From the NCBI GenBank assembly GCA_016934745.1, contig JAFGSF010000065.1:1-49097 (forward strand): DNA of 49,097 nt, given 5' to 3'. Origin of the DNA: Candidatus Aminicenantota bacterium. GTDB taxonomy: Bacteria; Acidobacteriota; Aminicenantia; UBA2199. The notes under the pieces were generated by a model. It was not told the origin of the DNA. It saw only the letters and a list, made by a program, of their open reading frames with translations, and searched no databases. Positions 34,025 through 43,087 of the stretch are shown here, in pieces. The position numbers were made by a program, and so were the translations under genes. How positions within the stretch are numbered: position 1 is the stretch's first letter; the number at the start of each line of letters is the position of its first letter.

Positions 34025-35362
34025 ATGTTTAAGGCCAATGCCTGGGTGATTTCGGTCCTGATGGGACTGGGGCACCTGCGCGCCGCCTATCCGCTGCGTG
34101 ACCTGGCCCACGAGGGCATCATCCTCTACGGTTCGCAGCGCTCCACGCCGCTGCGGGAATACCGCATCTGGCGACGCCTGCGCAAGATCTATTACTTTTC
34201 CTCGAATGTGGGGAAGCTCCCGCTGCTGGGCAAGCCCCTGCTGAACCTGCTTTTAGCTGTGCAGCAAATCCAGCCTTATTATCCGCGCCGTGATCTTTCC
34301 GGACCGAACACCGCCGTCCGCTACCTCGATCGCTTGATCTCCCGCAAGGGGCTGTGCTCCGGGCTGCTAGAACGGCTGGACGGAACCCCTTTGCCGCGCA
34401 TTCACTCGTTTTACGCCACGGCCATGGCCGCCGCTCGCCGGCCGGGCCCGGCCGAAGACTATCTGCTGATCTGTGACAGCGACTTCAACCGCGTCTGGGT
34501 CCCCCGCGATCCCAGGTCTGGGCGCCTGAAATACCTGGCCCCGTGCACGCAAGTGCGAAATCGGCTGCTGGCCTACGGTGTGCCGCCCGAGAGAATATTC
34601 CTGACCGGTTTTCCGCTGCCTAAGGAGAACATCGGCGGGAGAGAAGACTTGGAAATCCTGCGCGAGGATCTTTTTCGGCGTCTATTGCGCCTTGATCCCA
34701 AGAGAAAATTCTTTTCCTACCACCTGCGGTCGGTCTTGGGCTGGCTGAGCCAGGAGGAGGTCCCGCAGGCGTCTCCCGGCCATTTCAATTTGACTTTCGC
34801 CATCGGCGGCGCCGGGGCGCAATGCGACATGGCGCTGCCCATCCTGCGCAGCCTCCAACAGAGCGTGCTGGCGGACCGGGTGCGGATCACGGTTTCAGCC
34901 GGCATCAACAAGAAGGTTTACGAGCGCCTGCTGGGGTTCATCAACCGCCTGAACCTGGGAGGGGAAATGGCGAGCGGCCGCATCGGCCTAGTCTATGATC
35001 CGGACGTCTATGCCTACATGGACAAGTTCAACCGTGTCCTGCGCACGACCGATGTGTTGTGGACCAAACCCAGCGAGCTTTCATTCTACTGCGCGCTGGG
35101 GATTCCCATCCTCATGGCGCCGCCCATCGGTACTCATGAGGAATTGAACCGTTGCTGGCTGCGGGAAATACACGCTGGCGTCGATACGGCCGGACCGCTG
35201 CGCTTCACCCATGAATGGCTGTTCGACTTGCTTGAAAACGGACGGCTGGCCGAAGCAGCTTGGGATGGTTTTTTAAAGGTGCGCAAACTTGGGACATACA
35301 AGATCGAAGATCTTATACGCACCGGCGCCTGCAGCGAGGGGAACTCGCCTCTCGAGCAATAA
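34025..35362 (+). CDS. Unrecognised protein, possibly a GT-B fold glycosyltransferase
   Basis: I cannot name this 445-residue protein. It has a glycine-rich N-terminal loop (VLMGLGHLRAAYPLRDLAHEG), a possible hinge with LAPCTQVRNRLLAYGVPPERIFLTGFPL, and a C-terminal block (VLWTKPSELSFYCALGIPILMAPPIGTHEELN). These resemble the donor-binding half of MurG-like and diglycosyl-lipid synthase GT28 enzymes. No signal peptide is seen. It starts 2 bases after the GT21-like gene, so the pair may make one glycolipid or modify one acceptor. Basis for the fold is pattern only. Confidence 0.55.
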   Translation: MFKANAWVISVLMGLGHLRAAYPLRDLAHEGIILYGSQRSTPLREYRIWRRLRKIYYFSSNVGKLPLLGKPLLNLLLAVQQIQPYYPRRDLSGPNTAVRYLDRLISRKGLCSGLLERLDGTPLPRIHSFYATAMAAARRPGPAEDYLLICDSDFNRVWVPRDPRSGRLKYLAPCTQVRNRLLAYGVPPERIFLTGFPLPKENIGGREDLEILREDLFRRLLRLDPKRKFFSYHLRSVLGWLSQEEVPQASPGHFNLTFAIGGAGAQCDMALPILRSLQQSVLADRVRITVSAGINKKVYERLLGFINRLNLGGEMASGRIGLVYDPDVYAYMDKFNRVLRTTDVLWTKPSELSFYCALGIPILMAPPIGTHEELNRCWLREIHAGVDTAGPLRFTHEWLFDLLENGRLAEAAWDGFLKVRKLGTYKIEDLIRTGACSEGNSPLEQ

Positions 35363-35377
35363 CCAATTGCAAACAGC

Positions 35378-36190
35378 TTAGTGGGGGTCCTGCCAATAAA
35401 GATTCCAAATCCGTTCATCTTCGGCATTGAACGAAATCCACTTCAATTCCACCAATAGGCGAATATCCTCATTCAGTTCGAGAAAATCCATTTTCAAGCC
35501 ATCTGCCAGCCGTTTGAGCGTTGTCCGGCCGTCGATTGCTTTAAGCAGCAAGTTGGTACGAAGGCGAGGTGGGTAGGGGCGTTCTTCAGAGACCACGGAG
35601 GCGTGGAGAACAAGGGGAGTGAGCGGGAAAAGCGGTGATTCGGCGGCAACCGGCACGACCAACCCCTTGCTGTATAGCCCATGCAAAGCCCAAAGGGCGC
35701 CGAGCTCGTCACCGAACTTCAGGCAAATGCGGGCGATTGAGCGCCGGCCGTTTACGAATGAAAGCGCTTTCCATTCGCTGGTGTTCAAAGAAGGCACGCA
35801 AGCGACTTCGTTAGCTAGGGTCAGGATGGTATCGGCGTGGGGAAGTTGACCCTGCAATTGCCGCCTTTCGTCATTACGGGTATGGGCCTCCATAAGCAAA
35901 ACCTGGATGGACTGCTTGATCGAACGGGATTCGGTTCTTAGCTCCGCTAAAAAAATGAAGTAGCCGTCAGCTAGGTGCAGAATGCGGTCGAAGGCGGTTG
36001 TTCCTATGCTGCCATTCATGGTCGCGTGGACCAATTCGCCTTCAAGGAGAAACAGACTCCCCACTTTGTCATGGGCACTATCATGAATGGCCAGTTCCCC
36101 GCTCTTCCGGTTCATGCTGAGAAACTGTATGACTTCCGTCAAATTGAAGTCAACCAGCTTTCCCTTTAGTTGAAACTCCATAGTGTTCAT
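35378..36190 (-). CDS. DUF4388 (PATAN-type) domain protein
   Basis: The 270-residue cytoplasmic protein begins with the DUF4388 pattern: LKGKLVDFNLTEVIQFLSMNRKSGELAIH ... GSLFLLEGELVHATMNGSIGTTAFDRIL. This domain is common in response regulators and gliding/secretion regulators of Deltaproteobacteria and Acidobacteriota. The rest is helical with winged-helix-like segments (NGRRSIARIC, DGRTTLKRLADGL) of the kind seen in repeated wHTH regions. ATG at 36190 has GGAGG 9 bases upstream. It converges on the previous gene with a gap of 15 bases. Confidence 0.78.
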   Translation of the reverse strand: MNTMEFQLKGKLVDFNLTEVIQFLSMNRKSGELAIHDSAHDKVGSLFLLEGELVHATMNGSIGTTAFDRILHLADGYFIFLAELRTESRSIKQSIQVLLMEAHTRNDERRQLQGQLPHADTILTLANEVACVPSLNTSEWKALSFVNGRRSIARICLKFGDELGALWALHGLYSKGLVVPVAAESPLFPLTPLVLHASVVSEERPYPPRLRTNLLLKAIDGRTTLKRLADGLKMDFLELNEDIRLLVELKWISFNAEDERIWNLYWQDPH

Positions 36191-36657
36191 GTTCGCCATC
36201 CTCCAGGCGCCTTTTTGACGGCAGGCAGCGGGGCTGTGGTCGCGCGTTTAATTTTTGCAGCTATGGTACCATGTTCATCTTGTTCTTTAATAGTTAACGT
36301 GTGATAAATTTCTGGTAAAAATCTCGTGAATTTTCATCAGGAGAACTTTCGTCTGCAAAGAGGGCAAACAAAGCGAGACGGCTCGTGTTGGTTATAAACC
36401 CAACGAATTATCGCGAGGGAAATAGCGTTAATTCCTTTTTAATGCGAAATTTATCGTAACTTAACCATGCTAAGACATGTAGAAGGCATGGCTTGCCATT
36501 TGTCGAAGTTCCCAAATGTCACCATGTCCAGAGAGCCCTGTCCGTGCCATGGAATAAAATGAGGCCGGGCAGCACCCTGCTTTTTCATGAACGGTGAGCC
36601 AATGGTCTGTTCCATGCGGCTTAATGAGAAGAAAAATAAAATCGAAGAGGAGGATGC
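36191..36657. other. 467-bp intergenic region with short hairpins, no gene seen
   Basis: This region separates divergent genes. I see two small stem-loops, CGAG-acgg-CTCG at 36374-36385 and GTTGGTT-ata-AACCCAAC at 36387-36404. The minus strand of 36470-36622 encodes a cytochrome-like peptide without start or haem motif (see rejected items). No clear promoter, tRNA or known riboswitch is recognisable. Confidence 0.4.
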
Positions 36658-37218
36658 ATGAATTTAGGAAAAGTTGTTTTGCTCTTGCTTGCGTCCATAG
36701 CCGTGATGCTGATTTTCCCGGTTTGCGGCGAAAGTCAGAGAACGGACCAGGCGAAAAATGCCGGGAAAGTAGCCCACGAAACCGAAGCCCATGTCGGGAC
36801 CGTTTCACCCTGCACCTTGATCAGAAAATCCCAGGTGGAAGAGATATTCGGGGAACCGTTTCAGGATGGCGAGGACAAGAGCCCGAAAAAGAATCCTCTG
36901 GGACAGCGGATCTGCTTCTGGAACACGGCGGCTTCCCGTTCCTTTCGCTTTTTGCAGATATCCATTATCAAAACTTCGGTCATGCCTGCAAACGCGGTCA
37001 TGGGCGCGGCAACCGTTTTCTGGCAAACCAGGGAGAGCCTGAATCCGATCCAGGCCTTGGCCAAACTGGGGGATGATGCCTTTTGGGGCACCATGGGTCT
37101 GCATGTGCTGCAGGGGGATGTGTACATCCATATCACCGTCGGCAACAGCAACAGACCGGGAAACCTCGAGATCGCTAAAAAAGTCGCTGCTATTGTCTTG
37201 GGGAATCTGAAAAACTGA
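36658..37218 (+). CDS. Exported protein of unknown function
   Basis: The 186-residue protein has a hydrophobic N-terminus (about 5-20) followed by VCGES. The cysteine at residue 23 could be lipidated, although FPVC is a poor lipobox. The mature part contains two further cysteines (VSPCTLI and QRICFW) in a pattern like DUF3558-type secreted proteins ('C...L...V...G...C.W'), but I would not assign the family. A strong GGAGGA ribosome site precedes the ATG. It converges on the glycosyltransferase pseudogene. Confidence 0.65.
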   Translation: MNLGKVVLLLLASIAVMLIFPVCGESQRTDQAKNAGKVAHETEAHVGTVSPCTLIRKSQVEEIFGEPFQDGEDKSPKKNPLGQRICFWNTAASRSFRFLQISIIKTSVMPANAVMGAATVFWQTRESLNPIQALAKLGDDAFWGTMGLHVLQGDVYIHITVGNSNRPGNLEIAKKVAAIVLGNLKN

Positions 37219-37219
37219 G

Positions 37220-38288
37220 GAAGATGATTAATCACCAGCCAGGAACGATTTTTTGCATAGCGCAGTCCACGCACCTGTTTTTCCTCGTGAAGTTTGGGTT
37301 GTTCGATCAATCGTCTGCAGGCTTGGAAAAAAGCCTCGTAGTCATCCGTCGGGCAAATGAGCCCTCCGCATGAATCATGGATGATATCCGCGCAACCGCC
37401 CTGATCGGATACTACGGCCGGCAATCCGGAAGCAAGGGCTTCCAGTACGACGTTGCCGAATGTCTCGGTCGCGGATGGAAATAAAAACTGGTCAGCGTTG
37501 GCATGGGCCGCGGATAATTCGCGACCTTGAAGGTAACCCGGGAAGACGGCTTCGGGCATGGCCTACTTCAGTTTTTTCTGCCAGGGACCGTGCCCGAGTA
37601 GGACAAAGCGGGCTTTTTAAGAGAAATGGACCTGGAAGTGTTTAAGACAGCGATCACCCTGCCAAATTTTTTTAGGCTACAAACCGGCCGGCAAACAAAA
37701 TGACTTTCTTGTCTTGGGCCTGCCAATTCCGCCGAAAGGAATGCTCACGATGCTGCGGGTGAAATCTGTGGGGATGGATTCCCCGTGACTAGGGGCGGAT
37801 ACGCTGCACTCCCCATTTCTCCAGATCTTGGATTGCCGATTGGGACGGAGCATATACTCAGCGGCACTGGTTGAAAAAATAAGCCAGGTTTCTTAATGAT
37901 CGCTTGGCCAGAAAAGAAAGGTGATAATAATTCAGATAGGAGACGAAATTCGTGTGGTAAGAAGCGACGACTGCTGACGTGACGCAGGATCGCTTTGCCT
38001 GCGAGATCAGGCACGGCAATATGGATCACGTCCGGCTTGAAATCCAACATTTGCCAAATCATTTTTTTTTGCGGCAGCGAGATCCGGTAGCCGGGTAGAT
38101 AAGCAGAGGTAGCGAATGGACGCTGTGTATTTCCACCCAGTCATTCCCGATATCTTCAACGTAGTGTCATAGGTCCAAACTCCGGCTTCCATGTCGCTAG
38201 CTTGCAGAGAGCGGATCAGCTGGTAAAGACTATTGGTCGCGCCATCCTGATTTTTTTTGAAAGCCGCGACATAAAGTGCGACACGCAT
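37220..38288 (-). pseudogene. Decayed family 4 glycosyltransferase
   Basis: A GT4 enzyme can be followed across different frames. It begins at ATG 38288 (MRVALYVAAFKKNQDGATN, with AAGGAGG upstream), continues through DVIHIAVPDLAGKA, SYHTNFVSYLNYYHL, RGIHPHRFHPQHR and KVILFAGRFVA, and ends in SATETFGNVVLEALASGLPAVVSDQGG and YAKNRSW. At least two frameshifts and several in-frame stops interrupt it, one being TAG at 37565-37563. The intact ancestor would resemble mannosyl- or glycolipid-forming GT4 enzymes. The exact original end is not definable. Confidence 0.85.
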
Positions 38289-38302
38289 GGATACCTCCTT
38301 GA

Positions 38303-38959
38303 TCATCCGAAACGAAAAATTTCGAAAATAGCCAGGGCCAGGAAAATGACGGACAGGCCCAGCATGAGCCAGCCCGGAATGTCCTGCCACCAGCCGGTGG
38401 CCCGCGGCGAAAGCTTCTCCTGGAAACGCTTGAAAATGAGCTGAAGGACAGCCAGGTAGGAAAAGTAGCCCAGGAAAACGACCGCAATAAAAAAGGCGAT
38501 CCATGGAGGATCGATGGGGATGCGCCAGCCGGCGTTCCTAAAAACGGCGAACGCGGCGAGCCACGAGCCGAATGTTAGGGGATAGCTGATCCCGAGCATC
38601 AGTCCCTTCCAGAAAGAGGTTTGCCTGTTTCGCTCCTTGAGCGGGGCTGGCGTTTTCTTTACACGGCCGCTATGGGCGATCCGTTTCTCATGCCGTACCC
38701 GGTAGGCGAGAAAATAGGTGATTATTGCGGCCAGCAGGAAAAAGGCTCCTTTGCTGCCTTGCCGGTTCACTCCAAGCCACGGCAACAGGCCGATCAGCGC
38801 AAAAAATGCCCAAATGGAGTCGGCGGTCGCGACGCCGATGGCCAGCATCCAGGCTTGGGAACGCCGGCCCGTTGACGATAAACGCAGCATCTCCAAACTG
38901 CTGGGTCCCAGTGGAAAGCCGAAGACGAAAGCGGTAAAGAAAGTGCTAAGATAGAACAT
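38303..38959 (-). CDS. LysE/RhtB-type exporter-like membrane protein
   Basis: The 218-residue protein has about six membrane helices and the layout of the LysE superfamily: an N-terminal helix with GFPLGPSSLEMLRLSSTGRRSQAW, resembling the 'PGP...' loop and following helices, a charged loop near residue 95, then GLMLGISYPLTFGSWLAAF. LysE family proteins export amino acids or other small solutes; the substrate here is unknown. ATG at 38959 has GAGAGG upstream. The dead GT4 gene follows 14 bases downstream, so the two were probably one operon. Confidence 0.7.
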   Translation of the reverse strand: MFYLSTFFTAFVFGFPLGPSSLEMLRLSSTGRRSQAWMLAIGVATADSIWAFFALIGLLPWLGVNRQGSKGAFFLLAAIITYFLAYRVRHEKRIAHSGRVKKTPAPLKERNRQTSFWKGLMLGISYPLTFGSWLAAFAVFRNAGWRIPIDPPWIAFFIAVVFLGYFSYLAVLQLIFKRFQEKLSPRATGWWQDIPGWLMLGLSVIFLALAIFEIFRFG

Positions 38960-39196
38960 GGTCTCTGACCTCTCGAGCATTTGCAACCCGCTTCTCTATA
39001 TTTGTTTCCCAGCTAGTTTGCATGCCAATAGTTGATTTTGAATAAATTTTTAGTGAATAAGTGGTTAACGGGTTGCTTTCGTTAAAAAAAATAGCGAATA
39101 TTCATCAAATGTTCATTCATTATTAATTTAAATATTCTAAACTGGTCGTGCAATGAAACCGCTGCCGGAACTATGCAGTCACTCTGAAAAAGGAGG

Positions 39197-40252
39197 ATGA
39201 ACTTGACGAACACGACCGAAAAGAAACAGATTGAGACAAAAATCCCTGGCAAACGCCACGATATCCTTAAGGCCGCAAAACAGGTTACGTGCTCTCCCAA
39301 GGAAGGAAAGGATCTGATCGCGGAGGGTTGGGCCGCGGCTGACCTGCATGTACACACCTGGTGCTCCTACGATGTCATCCCTGTCCCCTACAACGATCCA
39401 TTGTTCCTGTATGAGAAGGCGATTCACGCCGGGATGAAGTTCATTACCTTCACCGATCACGATACCATGGACGCTTACGACCAGATCGGCTGGACACGGG
39501 AGCGCATCGTGCCGGGCGTGGAGATCAAGATCCTCGATCGACAGCGTGTAGGACATACGGTACACATGAATGTTTACCAATTGGACCGCAAGATTTTCCA
39601 GGAACTGGAGGATATCGCCGAAAAGTGCGGTAATATTGAATTGCTGATTGACTGTATAAAAAGTCATCAATTGCCTTACATCTACAATCACCCCCTCTGG
39701 CATGAACCGTATGAAAAACTGAACATCAGTGCGGTTTTTGACCTGATGTCCCTTTTTCAGGTTCTGGAATACAACATGGGGCGCGTCAATCACCTGAACC
39801 AAATTGCCGCCTATATGGCGCGAAGCGCCGGTAAAGGCCTTGTCGCCGTCACCGACACCCATTCGGGAAGAATCGCCGAAGCCTACACCTTGGCACGGGG
39901 GAATTCATTCGCCGGATTCATGGCCGAGATACAGGCCGGAAGGTCGCTGCTGGTCTCCCAGGACCTGACATTGGCCAGGCTGACTTCCGAGGTTTTGGAC
40001 CGCTTGAACTGCATGTTCAGCCAGGAGCATTGGCAATTTGCCAAACCAGGCTACAGCCTGGAAACTGGGATCGGCATCCTGGATGACCACATTCAGAAAA
40101 TAATCCTCGCTCCAGCCAGGGAAAACAACATGCTGAAAAATACATTAAAATGGCTCATGACCGGGGTGGCGCTCTCCAAAATTCCCCACTCATTGTATAT
40201 CCGCTCCCAGAACCTCTTGGCATATAGTGTCCTGCAGGGCATGCCCGCCTAA
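39197..40252 (+). CDS. PHP domain metal-dependent phosphoesterase
   Basis: The protein of about 350 residues has a PHP domain starting near residue 48: DLHVHTWCSYD, FTDHDTMDAY, GVEIKI, and later histidine motifs IYNHPLWHE and VTDTHSG. These supply the trinuclear metal site of PHP phosphoesterases such as histidinol phosphatase and nucleotide phosphodiesterases. ATG at 39197 abuts AGGAGG, whereas TTG at 39203 has better spacing; either is possible. It lies upstream of pstS, which suggests phosphate release from organic phosphates, but there is no signal peptide, so it acts inside the cell. Confidence 0.8.
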   Translation: MNLTNTTEKKQIETKIPGKRHDILKAAKQVTCSPKEGKDLIAEGWAAADLHVHTWCSYDVIPVPYNDPLFLYEKAIHAGMKFITFTDHDTMDAYDQIGWTRERIVPGVEIKILDRQRVGHTVHMNVYQLDRKIFQELEDIAEKCGNIELLIDCIKSHQLPYIYNHPLWHEPYEKLNISAVFDLMSLFQVLEYNMGRVNHLNQIAAYMARSAGKGLVAVTDTHSGRIAEAYTLARGNSFAGFMAEIQAGRSLLVSQDLTLARLTSEVLDRLNCMFSQEHWQFAKPGYSLETGIGILDDHIQKIILAPARENNMLKNTLKWLMTGVALSKIPHSLYIRSQNLLAYSVLQGMPA

Positions 40253-40387
40253 TAGGTCTAGGCCCTCAATCCAGCACTTATAATTCTGCACTGGCGGCAT
40301 AATTTAGGCGGCACGACAATGTCGCAAGCCTGAAGTTCCTTGTGCCAGCAAGCTAAAGTTCAATGTGTTATGGACTCTTACGGAAAC

Positions 40388-40415
40388 TTGACAAAAATGA
40401 CATTGTTGGTAAAAT
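40388..40415 (+). promoter_or_regulatory. Predicted promoter of the pst operon
   Basis: TTGACA at 40388-40393, 16-base spacer, TAAAAT at 40410-40415. TGACA occurs twice 9 bases apart at the -35 box, which is not the 11-base spacing of known PHO boxes. The leader to GTG 40473 is about 50 bases and AT-rich. Confidence 0.6.
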
Positions 40416-40472
40416 AAACTTTATCAAATTCAACAAATTCAATTTTAAAAAATTCGAAAAGAGGAGGACAAA

Positions 40473-41351
40473 GTGGCGAAAAAAAACCGGGTGTTGTTAG
40501 GGATATATCTCTGTCTGTTGTTTGTTTTGGCGTTGAGCGGCTGCAGTCGCCAGAACCAGCAGGCCAATACCATCCAGATCAAGGGCTCCGACACCATGGT
40601 CAACCTGGGCCAGGCCTGGGCCGAGGAGTTCATGAAAGCGGATCCCAAGGTTTCCGTGGCGGTCACCGGCGGCGGTTCAGGTACCGGCATCGCCGCCCTG
40701 CTTTCCAACACCTGCGACATCGCCGAGCTTTCACGTGAACTCAAACCGGAAGAAATAGAAATAGCCAGGAAGAAGGGCTTCGAACCCAAGCAGATCACCG
40801 TCGCCCTGGACGGCCTGGCCGTGGTAGTTCACCCCGCCAACCCGCTGTCGCAGTTGACCCAGGACCAACTGGCCGCGATCTTTTCCGGTTCCGTCAGCAA
40901 TTGGAAAGAGATCGGCGGCAGCGACCTGCCCATCGTCGTCCTGTCGCGCGAGGTCAATTCGGGCACCCATGTCTACTTCAAGGAGCACGTGCTGCGCCGC
41001 GGCCGCAAGGACAGCCAGGTGGAATTCGCCGCCACCGCCCTGATGCTGCCGAGTTCGCAGGCCATTGCCGATGAAGTGGCCCAGAACCCTGGAGCCATCG
41101 GCTATTACGGCATGGGCTACATTTCACCCCGTGAAAAAGCCCTGGCCATCGCTAAGGATGCCGATTCTCCCTATGTTCAACCCACCATTGAGAATGTCAT
41201 CAGCAACGCCTATCCCATCTCACGGCCGCTGCTGATGGTCAGCCGCGGCGAGCCGAAAGGACTGGTGGCCAGTTTCCTTGATTTCGTCCTCAGCGGCGCG
41301 GGTCAGAAGATTGTCGTCAAGATCGATTTTGTTCCGGTGAAGAGCTACTGA
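40473..41351 (+). CDS. pstS: Phosphate-binding lipoprotein PstS
   Basis: PstS is the periplasmic receptor that delivers phosphate to the PstCA channel. The 292-residue protein has a lipobox LSGC (cysteine near residue 24), then the family hallmarks IQIKGSDTMVNL, VTGGGSGTGIAAL and SREVNSGTHVYF, residues that hold phosphate by hydrogen bonds. It is of the short PstS form. GTG start with GAGGAGGA upstream. It is the first gene of pstS-C-A-B1-B2-phoU. Confidence 0.95.
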   Translation: MAKKNRVLLGIYLCLLFVLALSGCSRQNQQANTIQIKGSDTMVNLGQAWAEEFMKADPKVSVAVTGGGSGTGIAALLSNTCDIAELSRELKPEEIEIARKKGFEPKQITVALDGLAVVVHPANPLSQLTQDQLAAIFSGSVSNWKEIGGSDLPIVVLSREVNSGTHVYFKEHVLRRGRKDSQVEFAATALMLPSSQAIADEVAQNPGAIGYYGMGYISPREKALAIAKDADSPYVQPTIENVISNAYPISRPLLMVSRGEPKGLVASFLDFVLSGAGQKIVVKIDFVPVKSY

Positions 41352-41357
41352 CAAAAG

Positions 41358-42239
41358 ATGAAATCCGTCCAAGCCCGCAAACTAAAGGAGTGGGTCATTG
41401 AAAAATCCATTCTACTAAGCGGTATTTTTTCCGTGGTCTTCGTTTTGCTGATCTTCCTTTTTTTGCTCCGCGAGGGGTTTTCCCTGTTCCGCGGCGAGAG
41501 CGTGATCGATTTTCTTTTCGGTAAGAGCTGGTATCCCATCTCCGACCCGCCGCGCTTCGGCATTCTGCCGCTGATCCTGGGTTCGCTTCTGGTGACACTG
41601 GGCGCGGCCGCCATTTCGGTGCCCATCGGCATCGCCGCCGCCCTGTTTATCGCCGAAATCGCGCCACTGCGGCTCCGGGAGGCCCTGAAAGCCGGTATCG
41701 AACTATTGGCCGCCATTCCCTCGGTGGTCATCGGCTTCATAGGCATGATCACCCTCGGCCCCTGGATCAAAAACCTCTTCAACATCCCCACCGGGTTGAC
41801 CGCCTTGACCGGATCGGTCACCCTGGCCTTTATGGCCATGCCTACCATCGTATCCATAGCAGAGGACGCCATTACGGCCGTGCCGCGTCAGTACCGAGAA
41901 GCTGCGATCGCCATGGGCGCGACCCAATGGCAGACCACTTGGCGCATCGTGGCCCGCGCTGCCAGGCCGGGCATGCTGGCCGCGGTCATGCTGGGCATCG
42001 GTCGAGTCATCGGCGAAACCATGGCGGTGATGATGGTTACCGGCAACGCCGCCGTGATTCCCACCGGTTTCCTGCAGCCCGTACGCACCCTGACCGCCAC
42101 CATTGCCGCCGAAATGGGTGAATCGGTGCAGGGAGGTCCGCACTACGCTGCCTTGTTTGCCATCGGCATCGTGCTCTTTATCATTACCTTTTTGATTAAC
42201 GGTGTGGCTGACCTGTTTCTGCACCGCTCGCGACGCTGA
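41358..42239 (+). CDS. pstC: Phosphate ABC transporter permease PstC
   Basis: The 293-residue inner-membrane permease has six membrane helices. The EAA-type loop that docks the ATPase is seen as PRQYREAAIAMGATQWQTTWRIVARAARPGMLAAVMLG, and GRVIGETMAVMMVTGN follows as in PstC. It lies 6 bases after pstS. With PstA it forms the channel that the two PstB proteins would drive. Confidence 0.95.
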   Translation: MKSVQARKLKEWVIEKSILLSGIFSVVFVLLIFLFLLREGFSLFRGESVIDFLFGKSWYPISDPPRFGILPLILGSLLVTLGAAAISVPIGIAAALFIAEIAPLRLREALKAGIELLAAIPSVVIGFIGMITLGPWIKNLFNIPTGLTALTGSVTLAFMAMPTIVSIAEDAITAVPRQYREAAIAMGATQWQTTWRIVARAARPGMLAAVMLGIGRVIGETMAVMMVTGNAAVIPTGFLQPVRTLTATIAAEMGESVQGGPHYAALFAIGIVLFIITFLINGVADLFLHRSRR

Positions 42240-42241
42240 CC

Positions 42242-43087
42242 ATGGATCCACGCCGCTCACAGAAGATCGCTTTTGCCGTCCTGCTGCTGGCCACGTTGCT
42301 TGTGGTTTTGCCGGTAGTCGTCATCCTGGCGATTATTGTGGCCAAGGGCGCCAGTGCCATCAGCTGGGATTTCCTTTTTTCCATGCCCCGCGAAGGCATG
42401 AGCGCTGGCGGTATTTTGCCGGCCATCCTCGGCACCCTCTACCTGGTCCTGGGGGCCGTTATTTTTGCTGTGCCGCTGGGAGTTATGGCTGCCATTTACC
42501 TGGTCGAGTATTCCAGCGACAACCGCATGTCGCGCCTGGTTAAGCTGGCCATCGTCAACTTGGCCGGAGTGCCGTCGGTGGTGTACGGACTGTTTGGCTT
42601 GGGTATCTTCGTCACTTTCTTCGGTTTCGGAGCCTCGATCCTGTCCGGTTCGCTGACACTGGGCATCATGATCCTGCCGGTAATCATCACCTCGTCGCGC
42701 GAGGCGCTGGAAAGCGTGCCCAAGCATTTCCGCACCGTCAGCCTGTCATTGGGGGCCAGTCGCTGGCAGACCATCCGCCATTCGGTCCTGCCGCACGCCC
42801 TGCCCGGAATCCTGACCGGCATGATTTTGGGCCTGGGGCGGGCGGCCGGTGAGACCGCCCCCATCCTGTTCACCGTGGCCGCGTTCTACCTGCCGCGTCT
42901 GCCGCAATCCGTTTTTGATCAGAGCATGGCCTTGCCCTACCACCTGTATGTTATCTCCACCCAGGTGCCGGGCATTGCCGAGAATGTCCGTTACGGAACG
43001 GCGCTGGTGCTGCTGACCCTGGTGCTGCTGCTCAACCTGGCCGCCATCGTGCTCCGTTCGCGTTTTCGCAGGAAGAAAAAATGGTAA
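42242..43087 (+). CDS. pstA: Phosphate ABC transporter permease PstA
   Basis: The 281-residue permease with six helices pairs with PstC. The coupling loop PKHFRTVSLSLGASRWQTIRHSVLPHALPGILTGMILGLGRAAGETAPIL is standard for PstA. It ends with basic residues and overlaps pstB1 by 7 bases. Because PstC and PstA are different subunits, each can in principle hold a different ATPase, which matters for the pstB1/pstB2 question. Confidence 0.95.
   Translation: MDPRRSQKIAFAVLLLATLLVVLPVVVILAIIVAKGASAISWDFLFSMPREGMSAGGILPAILGTLYLVLGAVIFAVPLGVMAAIYLVEYSSDNRMSRLVKLAIVNLAGVPSVVYGLFGLGIFVTFFGFGASILSGSLTLGIMILPVIITSSREALESVPKHFRTVSLSLGASRWQTIRHSVLPHALPGILTGMILGLGRAAGETAPILFTVAAFYLPRLPQSVFDQSMALPYHLYVISTQVPGIAENVRYGTALVLLTLVLLLNLAAIVLRSRFRRKKKW

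Noticed and set aside
36346..36404. Resemblance to a cyclic-di-GMP (GEMM) riboswitch from the string GGGCAAAC
   Set aside because: The downstream conserved stem, GAAA tetraloop and GACGCAAAGCC segment are missing, so the match is a short string only.
36470..36622. A minus-strand peptide ending in SGHGDIWELRQMASHAF that looks like the C-terminus of a c-type cytochrome
   Set aside because: No haem CxxCH motif, no start codon or continuous gene can be found; it may be a relic, but the evidence is too thin.
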